Assembly (NCBI GenBank): GCA_011390465.1
Contig: JAABSH010000043.1
Location: 1 to 32,003, forward strand
Source of the DNA: Desulfobacteraceae bacterium
Lineage (GTDB): Bacteria > Desulfobacterota > Desulfobacteria > Desulfobacterales > Desulfosalsimonadaceae
DNA: 32,003 nucleotides
Reading direction: 5' to 3'
In this document: in pieces, positions 7,287-14,973 of the stretch
Layout: each line of letters begins with the position of its first letter
Position numbering within the stretch: the first letter of the stretch is position 1
Notes under the pieces: generated by a model
What the model was told of the DNA's origin: nothing
The model's database searches: none
Seen by the model: only the letters and a program-made list of their open reading frames with translations
Made by a program: the position numbers and the translations under genes

Positions 7287-7700
7287 TTACAAGTATTTTT
7301 TCTTTATCTGGGCGATTTCATTTTTCAGGTTGTCGCTTAAGTTGCCGCATACTTTTTCCGTGGCTTTGGCCACCACTTTGGTCTGGGCCTGATGGAATTT
7401 TTGATAAATGGATTCAACGGTTTTAATGGCTTCGTTGCGCATGTCAAGATCCAGGCCGGAAAAATCAATGGGCCCGTTTTTGATCAGATCGTCGGAATTG
7501 AATTCATAGGGCACCCGCTTGGACACTTCTTTTTTAAGTTCATCTGTTGGCGGAATGTCAAAATTGTCGGTAAGAATATCGTTAAACCGCAGATTAATGA
7601 TTTCCCGGGCGCAGTCCTTGGCGATTTCCCAGTTTTTTTGAAGGTTCATGTTTTCCGCGAAATATTCCATACACCGCATTTCCAGTTCTTTTTTTTTCAT
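7287..7700 (-). CDS. Hypothetical helical protein
   Basis: This 137-residue, charged and probably all-helical cytoplasmic protein has no signal peptide or membrane segment. It has two cysteines in the first 30 residues (Cys10, Cys30) and one late (Cys119), not spaced as a metal site. The end is lysine-rich (NEIAQIKKKYL). The ATG at 7700 follows AAGGAGACGGC, a strong ribosome site, so translation is well supported. It stands alone, with 54 bases before the membrane gene. I do not recognise the family. Confidence 0.68.
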   Translation of the reverse strand: MKKKELEMRCMEYFAENMNLQKNWEIAKDCAREIINLRFNDILTDNFDIPPTDELKKEVSKRVPYEFNSDDLIKNGPIDFSGLDLDMRNEAIKTVESIYQKFHQAQTKVVAKATEKVCGNLSDNLKNEIAQIKKKYL

Positions 7701-7769
7701 GCCGTCTCCTTTGCGTTAACGGGGTTAAAGCAAGATTCGGCTTTGATCATCGTTTGGGCCAATATGCCC

Positions 7770-7826
7770 GTAGGGTGCGGGGTTTATCCCCGCCCAAAAC
7801 GGGAGGGCGTAAAGCCCTCCCCTACA
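7770..7826. repeat. Second copy of the GC-rich inverted repeat
   Basis: This copy resembles 9-79: GTAGGGTGCGGGGTTTAT (7770-7787) pairs approximately with GTAAAGCCCTCCCCTAC (7809-7825), and the shared right end is CCCTCCCCTACATTG. The left flank TATGC also matches the first copy. It is more diverged and has a shorter loop. It overlaps the 3' end of the next gene and supplies that gene's stop codon. Confidence 0.72.
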
Positions 7827-8317
7827 TTGGTCGAAACGATGGTCAATGCCCAAGATTCAGATGATGCCTGTTTTTCAGGAATATAAAACCGGGGACCGTT
7901 CAGATCAATCACCAGATGGTCTCCGTCTTCTTTCAGCATAGATGAGATCTGCATCAGGGCCCGTTCTGAAAATTTTATCCGTTCATGCCCGTGGGTCAGA
8001 TACAGATTGTCATCCTTTACATATAAGCTTTCAGGGTCAAGGGGCAGTTTCTCGCCGGTATTTAATGCAAGCAGTATATCATCATTAAAAAGAACCGCAA
8101 AAACAAAAAGCGCGGTGTCTTCATAAGGGAAATAGACTTTTTCCAAAACCCCGTCCCGCGTCTGGGAAACAAAATAGCCGTGGTCGTCTTTACCGATGGA
8201 GTGGTGAAACAGATCAATGATTTTCTTTTTCCGAAATTTTCCGCCGCTGTTTCGCCAGCATCCGGATTTGTCCAGCCAGAAAACCGCATTTTCTTTTTTG
8301 ATTATAATTTCTTTCAT
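7784..8317 (-). CDS. Hypothetical protein (DUF-type) with a repeat-derived C-terminus
   Basis: From the ATG at 8317 this gives 177 residues. Residues 1 to about 150 look like one compact domain with alternating strands: MKEIIIKKENAVFWLDKSG, FHHSIGKDDHGYFVSQTRD, VYFPYEDTALFVFAV and DDNLYLTHGHERIKFSE. I have an impression of similar uncharacterised domains in deltaproteobacteria but cannot name one. The last ~20 residues (ending TNVGEGFTPSRFGRG) are encoded by the GC-rich repeat at 7770-7826, which also supplies the TAA stop. Upstream in-frame codons to 8491 cross a tandem repeat, so I reject the longer start. The ribosome site is weak. Confidence 0.62.
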   Translation of the reverse strand: MKEIIIKKENAVFWLDKSGCWRNSGGKFRKKKIIDLFHHSIGKDDHGYFVSQTRDGVLEKVYFPYEDTALFVFAVLFNDDILLALNTGEKLPLDPESLYVKDDNLYLTHGHERIKFSERALMQISSMLKEDGDHLVIDLNGPRFYIPEKQASSESWALTIVSTNVGEGFTPSRFGRG

Positions 8318-8346
8318 TTGCTTTCGCCCCGGTATACGAAGGAAAA

Positions 8347-8411
8347 GGATACCGCCGTATGGCGTCACTGCGAACCTGGGTATCCAGCTGGGTATCCAGT
8401 TGGGTATCCGG
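8347..8411. repeat. Shared element plus three 12-base tandem units
   Basis: Three tandem units lie at 8376-8387, 8388-8399 and 8400-8411: CTGGGTATCCAG twice, then TTGGGTATCCGG. The unit is partly palindromic (CTGG...CCAG). Just before them GGCGTCACTGCGAACC (8361-8376) matches 121-136 at 15 of 16 bases, so the flank belongs to the same dispersed family. The 183-base gap between 8317 and 8501 otherwise shows no gene. Confidence 0.65.
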
Positions 8412-8500
8412 GCTCGGGGGAATTGGATAATCCTGTGATGGGGTATAATGCTGTTATCCGGCTGGCCTCTCATGCTGATAACAGCGGGCATCAGAACAAA

Positions 8501-8731
8501 TCAGGCCGGTTTCAGATGTGCAACGTCATCAATCCAGATATCGGCCTCATTGCCGCAGCGGCTGCAGACCGCATGGCCTTTTATTTTTTCAGAAGAACGG
8601 GGCGCGGGGGTTGAACGTTGCGGAGAATCGCCGCTGTTTTCTTCCGGTATCAGCCGGCAGGTGATGGTCATTTCCGCTTCATTGCCGCAGTTTTCGCATT
8701 CGCAGACCTGCTTGAATTTTTTTTCCGTCAT
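8501..8731 (-). CDS. Small protein with two matching CxxCGNEA zinc knuckles
   Basis: This 76-residue protein has two near-identical knuckles: Cys12/Cys15 in CENCGNEAEM and Cys56/Cys59 in CSRCGNEADI. They are about 44 residues apart and separated by a polar linker (PEENSGDSPQRSTPAPRSSEK). Together they could bind one zinc as a ribbon; Cys10 and Cys25 are extra. The ATG at 8731 follows AAGGAGATCTCC. It lies 22 bases after the cyclase-FHA gene and is probably the last gene of the signalling operon. The function is unknown; a small adaptor or nucleic-acid-binding role is only a guess. Confidence 0.72.
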   Translation of the reverse strand: MTEKKFKQVCECENCGNEAEMTITCRLIPEENSGDSPQRSTPAPRSSEKIKGHAVCSRCGNEADIWIDDVAHLKPA

Positions 8732-8753
8732 GGAGATCTCCTTTTATAATGGG

Positions 8754-9665
8754 TTATTCCTGCCTGATTTCATATTCAATGATATCGTTCATGGCGGCCT
8801 CTGTTTGTTTTTCCTTTTCCCGGCCAAAGATAATTTGTCCTTTGCCGGCAATAGGGTGTTCGCCTTTGTTGACGTAAACGGGTTTTCCGCCTGTTGGATA
8901 CAGAAATGTGCCGTTGGTGCTTTTGTCCCGCAGCAGAAATACGCCGTTGCGGTTTTCAATATAGGCGTGGGTGCGGGAAATCCACGAATAGGCAATGGCA
9001 ATATCGTTAAACGTCTCCCGGCCGATGGATATCAGGGATCTCTGGAGATTTATCACGATTTCCTGATCGCCCCTTTTCAGAAAAAGGCTGGCATTCATGG
9101 CCCTGGATATCTGGCGGCAGTCAATGACCATGGTGGTATTCTGGTCTTCATAAACAATTTCATGCAGCTCAAGTTCGCCGGAAATATTTTTGGCGGTAAT
9201 CCGGGCGATGAAACGGGTAAAAAAGCCGCTGCCCGCGGGTAATTTTTCAATGGTCTCCGAAGTTGCCAGAATTTGCCGGGGGTTGGCATAATCCACCACC
9301 CGGGAGGTGATGTTTACCGCGTCACCGAAAATATCATCGTTATCCACCACCACTGGTCCGTGGTGGATGCCGATGTGAATATAAGTGGCCGGGAGATCGG
9401 GGGAGCCGGAAAAATCATCGATCATGGCATGCTGCATGGCAATGGCCGCGGCAATGGCCCGGTCTGCATGGGGAAAGGTTGCAATTACCGCATCCCCCAC
9501 AGTTTTAATGATTTTCCCGCAATGGCTTGCCGTAAGTTCGCTCATCAGGTCCAGAATGCGGCCCACCATTTCCTGGGCGGCCTTATCGCCAAGATGTTCA
9601 TAGATCAGCGAACTTTTCGTGATATCGGCAAACAGGATGCATAATTCCTGAGTCTGCTCCGTCAT
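8754..9665 (-). CDS. Class III nucleotide cyclase domain fused to a C-terminal FHA domain
   Basis: This is a 303-residue cytoplasmic protein. Residues about 6-175 form an adenylate/guanylate cyclase catalytic domain with both metal-binding aspartates, Asp14 (LFADITKSS) and Asp58 (KTVGDAVIATF), and the transition-state pair Asn118/Arg122 (DAVNITSRV), so activity is plausible. Whether it makes cAMP or cGMP is not readable. Residues about 195-270 form an FHA domain with Gly215-Arg216, Ser230-Arg231, His233 and Asn251-Gly252, the set that binds phosphothreonine. Cyclase-first, FHA-last is the reverse of the more familiar order in some families. It is 4 bases after the lipoprotein gene in the kinase/phosphatase operon, whose kinase may supply its ligand (inference). 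Confidence 0.93.
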   Translation of the reverse strand: MTEQTQELCILFADITKSSLIYEHLGDKAAQEMVGRILDLMSELTASHCGKIIKTVGDAVIATFPHADRAIAAAIAMQHAMIDDFSGSPDLPATYIHIGIHHGPVVVDNDDIFGDAVNITSRVVDYANPRQILATSETIEKLPAGSGFFTRFIARITAKNISGELELHEIVYEDQNTTMVIDCRQISRAMNASLFLKRGDQEIVINLQRSLISIGRETFNDIAIAYSWISRTHAYIENRNGVFLLRDKSTNGTFLYPTGGKPVYVNKGEHPIAGKGQIIFGREKEKQTEAAMNDIIEYEIRQE

Positions 9666-9669
9666 ATGA

Positions 9670-10503
9670 CTACTCTTCGTCCACGCGGGTATAGAAAATA
9701 CCGTAATAATTCAAGGAGTATTTTCTGTTGAGGGTTTCTTTGCCCCAGATATTGTCCGCTGCCACCCGGCTGCCGTGCCCGTAGTGGTCTGATCGAATTT
9801 TGGCATAGGTATTGATGCCGATGTTCACATCATAGGGCACAATGACCGGGCCGGGGAAATAATAGGCCAGAATGTCGCCTTTTTTGACGATAAACGGGCT
9901 GTCAAAATCAATATACTGTTCCCCCGGGGCTTCCGCTTTTACCTGCACGGGTTTGTTGTACACCACCAGATAGTCATTGCCCACCGGCCGCAGCAGTTTG
10001 ACAATAACGTCCCCGGAGCCGGTAAAATAACCACCGATGCCGTTGATCTGGCCGCCGCTGGGAACGGGATGGGCCACATTGATGACAATCAGGGATTCAT
10101 CGCCGGAATTGGCCCGTTCAATGAGCTCATTGCCGATAAAATCTTCCAGGGCGATGTTGGTGAGAAAATTGCGGTTTTCCCGCATCTGGTTTTTGATGAA
10201 TTCCCGCACAGAACCCGCAATGTCCCGGATACGCTCATCATAGCGGCCTTTTTCAGTGGTTGCAATGGTCAGCTGGCGGTTCAGTTCGGCAATGTCCACG
10301 CCCATCTGCTGGATGGTTTCCTGCTGCTCGGCAATGGTCTGTTCTTTCTGCCGCAGGGCGGATTCCTGTTTTTTGATAACAAAATCCTGGTCTGCCAGTG
10401 ACGTTTTGCAGGTGTTCAGCTCCATTTTGATATTTTCGCAATTGGCGGCACATCCAACGGCGAACAGGGCTGTAAAAATTAACAGAAATATCTGTTTCAT
10501 CAT
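9670..10503 (-). CDS. Coiled-coil lipoprotein of the kinase operon
   Basis: This 277-residue protein has a lipoprotein signal: MMKQIFLLIFTALFAVGC, with Cys18 as the lipidated residue. Residues about 20-90 form a long coiled coil (SALRQKEQTIAEQQETIQQM). The rest (about 115-275) is strand-rich with two hydrophobic repeats, VIKLLRPVGNDYLVVYNKPV and FIVKKGDILAYYFPGP, and probably forms a periplasmic domain. The start has GGAGG inside the end of the kinase gene, 2 bases away, so coupling is tight. It may sense or scaffold in the envelope for the kinase (inference). I know no named family. Confidence 0.82.
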   Translation of the reverse strand: MMKQIFLLIFTALFAVGCAANCENIKMELNTCKTSLADQDFVIKKQESALRQKEQTIAEQQETIQQMGVDIAELNRQLTIATTEKGRYDERIRDIAGSVREFIKNQMRENRNFLTNIALEDFIGNELIERANSGDESLIVINVAHPVPSGGQINGIGGYFTGSGDVIVKLLRPVGNDYLVVYNKPVQVKAEAPGEQYIDFDSPFIVKKGDILAYYFPGPVIVPYDVNIGINTYAKIRSDHYGHGSRVAADNIWGKETLNRKYSLNYYGIFYTRVDEE

Positions 10504-10505
10504 AT

Positions 10506-13500
10506 TTACCTCCGTTTGGGGATAATCTGAATTCTGTTTTCGGCCACTGTTTTATTATTCTGACGCACGGTGATCTGGTATTCACCGGTTGAAAAACCTT
10601 CAACTGGCGCGGGCATGTTTACGGGCATAGTGCCGGAACGCCCAATTAAAATCACCGGTACTTCCATGGCCTGAGCATTGGATTGGGAAACCGTCAGGGT
10701 GACCACGCTGTGTTGGGGCAGGTTCCGGTATTCAATGCAAAGGTTTAAGTTTTCAATGCTGACCACGGCCTGGGATATCGACCGTTCCCGGCCGCATCCG
10801 GCGTCCGTGGGGTAAATGGCAACACTTTGTTTGATTTTCTCAAATAATTCGGAAAAGATCAAATCATTTGGTCTTGCGGCCATGGCCTGTTCCAGAACCG
10901 CTACGGCTGCCGCGTTTTTGCCGTTTTTTTCAAGATTGACAACCAGCTGTTCAATTTTTTTTCGGGCGGTTTCCCGTTCAGGGGCCAGGACCAGGGCCTT
11001 TAGATAGGCATCGGTTTTTTTTGCGTACTCGGGCTGCTGGTCACCGATTTTAATGAAGATATCATACTGGGCCCTAGCTGCGGCATCGCTGATTTCCGGA
11101 AAATGATGTCGCAGAAGCGCGGTGAATTCAAGGGGCAGGGGCTGGCCAAGATTTTTACGGGCCGCAATATCTGCCGTGATCTGGCTGGCAATATCCTTTT
11201 TCAGGGTTTCCAGGTTTTTTGCGCCCTGTGTTTTTTCCGCAGTTTCAAGTTTGGCAAACAATGTTTCATAGAGTTCCATTTTTGTTTCAAGAGAGGGAAG
11301 CTGCCGGATTTTTAACACAAGGGTGAAAAGTTCCGCAGTGGTATCCCGGCGTTTTTTAAGGGTCTGGTGGATTTTGGTCAGGGCGTCATCCTTTGGCACA
11401 ATTTCCAGGGCCTGCTGTAAAAGGGTATCGGCAGATTCGCTATTACCCGCGGCTTCCATTTCCCGGGCCGTAACGGCAATTTTTTTCCGGGCCGGGGAAA
11501 GGGATGGATTCAGTTTCAGGGCGTTTAGGTAATACTCGGTTTTTTGCGCAGCAGACCGGCTTTCATCTCCCAGGGCCACAAAAATATCGTACTGGGCGTC
11601 AGCAACACCGGTTTCATCCGGAAACCGGCGGTCCACCAGGGTGACGAAGTCTTTTGGAATGGGACGTTTCAGTTGTTTCTGGTGTGTGATATCCTCTTGG
11701 ATCTGGCGGAGCACCAGTCTTTGAAACCCGTCTGTTTTTTCTTTGTCAGGCTCGGTTTTCATGGCATCCAGACGCTCAAAGAGCGCGGTGTAATCCGGAA
11801 GTTTTTCAGAAAGGGAATTTTCCTGCTGGATTTTGAAAAGGGCGATGCGCAGGGGCATTGTCGCCATCCGCTGCGCCGCGGCTTTGTTTTGGGGATTCTG
11901 GGTCAGGATTTTCTGATAATAATGGCGGGCATTGCTGCCTTCAGGGATGGTAAACTGCCCCCGGGCCGCGTAAATATCTCCCTGGATGAGCCATTCCAGT
12001 TGGGCCAGTTCTGAATTTGCCGCCGGATCAGGCGCGGGAATGGAGCGGGCTTTCCGGACCTGTTCCATGGCAATGTCCAGGTTGTTTTCCTCAAGAGCCG
12101 CTCTGGCCATGGTTTCATAATGGGCAATGATTTTTTTAAGTCCCTGTTCAGCACCAGAATCCTGGGGATCCAGTTTCAGCACCTGCTGATAATAATAAAG
12201 CGCACTGTCCCCGTCCGGCTGGGTCAGGCGGTTGTCTGCCAGACGGATTTCCGCCTGAACGAGATTTTCAAGTTTTCGCAGCCGCAGATGATCGGGTGCG
12301 TTTTGAACTCCCATTGCGGCCCAGGCCGCTGCCTGGGCTAAGTTTTGCTGTGCCAGCCTGCGGCGGGCAATATCATAAACAGTTTCCACGGCATTGATTT
12401 TTAAAATTCGGAAATAAGGCGTTCCGCTATCGCCCCCGCTGTTTATAATGGCCTTGTTTAAAACAGCCATTAAAGATTCAAATTCGGCAATGTCCGGCGG
12501 TTCGGCGGTCATCACGGATTGCTGTTTTTTTAAGGCCACATAAAGGCTGCCCAGGATGGCGGAGAGATTTTTGTTGTCCGCAGACAGAATCGTATTAAAG
12601 ATATCACCGGCATTCATGTATTGGCCGGCGGCAAGGGATTTATCGGCTTTGCGCAAAAGATCGCTGTCCGCATTTGGTAAATTTTGGCGGCTTTGGGAAA
12701 TATAGTCCAGGGTTTGGGAATAGTTTTTTGCGGTGATAAGATCGGTAAGGCGGTCTGAATCAAGATCCCCGGACCTGGAGAGTTCGGTTTTTTCCTTTGC
12801 AGGGGGCTTCGGGGCCGGAGGGGCTTGCTCCGCTGATGCCGTTTTTTCAGGGGCGGTGCTTTTTAGCGCGGGTGCGTCTGCTGTTTGCGGCGGACCGCTG
12901 ATGAAGCTGGCGATATGGGGCTGCACCAGCATGATAAGGCCCACAAGGACGCAGCCGATGAGAACCCCGGTAAAAATATTGGCCAGCCGTATTTTTTTTC
13001 CCGGGCCGTGGCGCAGCACCATTGTTTCCGCGGATACGGGTTCGCCGTCAAGGGCGGACAGGGCGTGCAGCAGTTCATGGGCGGACTGGAACCGATCGCC
13101 GGGTTTTTTGGCCATTAACTTGTCAATCAGGGGCTGAAATTCGGCAAAGGCTTCCGGCAGTTCCGGCACCGGATCTTTTATGTGCTTGAGGGCCACGGCA
13201 ACAGGGGAATCCGCATTATACGGAACAGTGCCCGTGAGCATCTCATAGAGGGTGGCCCCCAGGCTGTAAAGATCAGTGCGCCAGTCCACTTCGCCGGTCC
13301 CCTGGACCTGCTCCGGGCTCATATAATGGGGCGTGCCGATGCTGGTGCCGTCCATGGTATAACCGCTGTCCGTACTCAGATCCTTGACAATGCCGAAGTC
13401 CGTGAGCACTGCCGTGCCATCCCCCCGGAACATGATGTTCTGGGATTTGATGTCCCGGTGCACAAATCCCCTGTCATGGGCATGGGCCAGGGCAGAGGCG

Positions 13501-13832
13501 ATCTGCCGCATGATTTTCAGAATCTGGGGAACAGACAGGGACCGTTTGATGTTTTGTTTGAGATCACCACCCTCCAGATATTCCATAATGATGTAGTATT
13601 TGTTTTCATATACCCCCACATCATAGATGGACACAATGTTCGGATGCCGGAGTCCGGCAACCACTTTGGCTTCTTTTAAAAACCGCTTGTCCGCCAGATC
13701 ATCGGCATTGGCAGGGGAAATCAGCTTGATGGCAACGGTCCGGTCCAGGAGTTTGTGCCGCGCCAGATAGACTTCTGCGACACCGCCCCGTCCGGCCAGT
13801 TTTCCGATTTCATAGTTTGGGATTGTAATCAT
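10506..13832 (-). CDS. PknB-type membrane Ser/Thr protein kinase with long TPR-like extracytoplasmic region
   Basis: This is a 1108-residue protein. Residues 1 to about 262 are a Hanks-type kinase with the ATP loop GRGGVAEVY (14-22), Lys36, Glu54, HRDIKSQN at 125-132 (catalytic Asp127), DFG at 145-147 and SPE at 172-174, so it should be active. A Pro/Ala linker follows one membrane helix (about 284-304). Residues about 355-1003 are helical TPR-like repeats, including a duplicated block of roughly 170 residues (AQYDIF recurs at 746 and 921). Residues about 1005-1108 look like a beta-sandwich. The TPR part is presumably periplasmic. It lies between the PP2C gene (74 bases upstream) and the lipoprotein gene (2 bases downstream). 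The ribosome site is weak. Confidence 0.93.
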   Translation of the reverse strand: MITIPNYEIGKLAGRGGVAEVYLARHKLLDRTVAIKLISPANADDLADKRFLKEAKVVAGLRHPNIVSIYDVGVYENKYYIIMEYLEGGDLKQNIKRSLSVPQILKIMRQIASALAHAHDRGFVHRDIKSQNIMFRGDGTAVLTDFGIVKDLSTDSGYTMDGTSIGTPHYMSPEQVQGTGEVDWRTDLYSLGATLYEMLTGTVPYNADSPVAVALKHIKDPVPELPEAFAEFQPLIDKLMAKKPGDRFQSAHELLHALSALDGEPVSAETMVLRHGPGKKIRLANIFTGVLIGCVLVGLIMLVQPHIASFISGPPQTADAPALKSTAPEKTASAEQAPPAPKPPAKEKTELSRSGDLDSDRLTDLITAKNYSQTLDYISQSRQNLPNADSDLLRKADKSLAAGQYMNAGDIFNTILSADNKNLSAILGSLYVALKKQQSVMTAEPPDIAEFESLMAVLNKAIINSGGDSGTPYFRILKINAVETVYDIARRRLAQQNLAQAAAWAAMGVQNAPDHLRLRKLENLVQAEIRLADNRLTQPDGDSALYYYQQVLKLDPQDSGAEQGLKKIIAHYETMARAALEENNLDIAMEQVRKARSIPAPDPAANSELAQLEWLIQGDIYAARGQFTIPEGSNARHYYQKILTQNPQNKAAAQRMATMPLRIALFKIQQENSLSEKLPDYTALFERLDAMKTEPDKEKTDGFQRLVLRQIQEDITHQKQLKRPIPKDFVTLVDRRFPDETGVADAQYDIFVALGDESRSAAQKTEYYLNALKLNPSLSPARKKIAVTAREMEAAGNSESADTLLQQALEIVPKDDALTKIHQTLKKRRDTTAELFTLVLKIRQLPSLETKMELYETLFAKLETAEKTQGAKNLETLKKDIASQITADIAARKNLGQPLPLEFTALLRHHFPEISDAAARAQYDIFIKIGDQQPEYAKKTDAYLKALVLAPERETARKKIEQLVVNLEKNGKNAAAVAVLEQAMAARPNDLIFSELFEKIKQSVAIYPTDAGCGRERSISQAVVSIENLNLCIEYRNLPQHSVVTLTVSQSNAQAMEVPVILIGRSGTMPVNMPAPVEGFSTGEYQITVRQNNKTVAENRIQIIPKRR

Positions 13833-13906
13833 TTATCCGGCAATCCATCCATTTGACATTCCATTCATTTACCAATCCATTCATGCGTCAGGGTCAGGCC
13901 GGGACG

Positions 13907-14734
13907 TCAGCAGCGGCCTGAAATTTTTTTCAGAAAATTGCGCAATATAGAAAAAAAACGCCCATCTGGTGTTTTTTGGGAGGGAATGGGCACCGTATCG
14001 GTTTCAGGGTTTTTCGCGGGCGAATCAATGCCCGCGGAGATCAGAACCACCGTGACATTGTCCCGGCCGCCGTTTTTGATGGCCCTGCGGATCAGGGCGT
14101 CTACTTTTTCCTGCTCATTCAAGTTGCTGGCCAGTATAGCGGCAATATCCGGATCCGCCAGTTCTTTGGTAAGACCGTCGCTGCACAGCAGAATCTGCTC
14201 GTTTTTGTGAAACGTGCGGGTAATTTTTTCAACATTGACATTATCAATATCTGTTGCGCCAAGGGCCTGCATCAGCACGTCCTGATAAGGGTGGCTGGCG
14301 GATTCGCCGGACGCGATCACACCGGTGTCCACCAGATGCTGAACATAAGAATGATCTTTGGTCAGCTGCTTAAGCGAGGTACCGTCCCAGAGGTAGGCCC
14401 GGCAGTCTCCCACCCAGGCGATTTCATACTGGCTGTCGTGCATCTGAAGGGCCACCACCGTCGTGCCCATCCCCTCCGGCCCTTTGCCTTCCCGGGTGGC
14501 CTGTTTGATGGCGTGGTGCGCTTTGGCCAGGGAGGGGGCAAGGAGGTTTCCGGCCCGGATTTCTTGGACAATAAAGTCAGCCGCAAGGGCAGATGCTTTT
14601 TCTCCGCCACGATGGCCGCCCATGCCGTCGGCAACAAGCCAGAGTCCTAAAGATGGCTCGGTGCGGAGGGTGTCTTCATTATGGGACCTTACCATCCCCG
14701 TGTCTGTTGAATAACCATATGTCAGTGGATTCAT
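13907..14734 (-). CDS. PP2C-family (PPM) Ser/Thr protein phosphatase
   Basis: This 275-residue soluble phosphatase should reverse the action of the neighbouring kinase. All PP2C motifs are present: RSHNED (16-21), ADGMGGH (35-41), GMGTT (88-92), VGDCRAY (108-114), SDGL (185-188) and RDNVTVVLI (224-232). The metal-binding aspartates are therefore intact (Asp21, Asp36, Asp186, Asp225). The catalytic domain ends near residue 236, and a 40-residue polar then basic tail follows (FFSILRNFLKKISGRC), which might touch the membrane. It is the first gene of the minus-strand operon and is divergent from the FHA gene at 14974. Confidence 0.94.
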   Translation of the reverse strand: MNPLTYGYSTDTGMVRSHNEDTLRTEPSLGLWLVADGMGGHRGGEKASALAADFIVQEIRAGNLLAPSLAKAHHAIKQATREGKGPEGMGTTVVALQMHDSQYEIAWVGDCRAYLWDGTSLKQLTKDHSYVQHLVDTGVIASGESASHPYQDVLMQALGATDIDNVNVEKITRTFHKNEQILLCSDGLTKELADPDIAAILASNLNEQEKVDALIRRAIKNGGRDNVTVVLISAGIDSPAKNPETDTVPIPSQKTPDGRFFSILRNFLKKISGRC

Positions 14735-14868
14735 ATTTCTGCCCGGGCCAAGGATATAGGGTTAAAATTCAGGTAATCCTTTTTTTTATTATCCCAACAC
14801 GAGAAAAACTGCAATCATATTTATACAGGAGAACATTGATCGCAAAGCAGATGACAAGATGATAAATC

Positions 14869-14898
14869 TTGACATAAATTTTTTTTTGACCATATAAT
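14869..14898 (+). promoter_or_regulatory. Consensus sigma-70-type promoter for the FHA gene
   Basis: TTGACA (14869-14874) and TATAAT (14893-14898) are both perfect hexamers separated by 18 bases, mostly a T run. Transcription would start near 14905, about 70 bases before the ATG at 14974. The 239-base divergent gap is AT-rich. I found no equally good promoter for the PP2C gene on the other strand. Confidence 0.82.
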
Positions 14899-14973
14899 AA
14901 CCAACAAAATGAAAACCTTACTTCTTTCCAATGTCACGGCAACCATTGTCCAACCAACTCTGGAGAATATGCG

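Noticed and set aside
8376-8411. CRISPR array
   Set aside because: Units are contiguous 12-base repeats without spacers and there are no cas genes.
8318-8491. N-terminal extension of the gene at 7784
   Set aside because: The extension translates a tandem repeat (IPSWIP-type), not a protein domain; the ATG at 8317 fits the domain start.
8448-9242. Long plus-strand open frame (264 codons)
   Set aside because: It is antisense to the zinc-knuckle and cyclase-FHA genes, has no recognisable domain or ribosome site, and the minus-strand genes have full motif sets.
13976-14650. Plus-strand open frame of 224 codons
   Set aside because: It is antisense to the PP2C gene, whose motifs are all in place.
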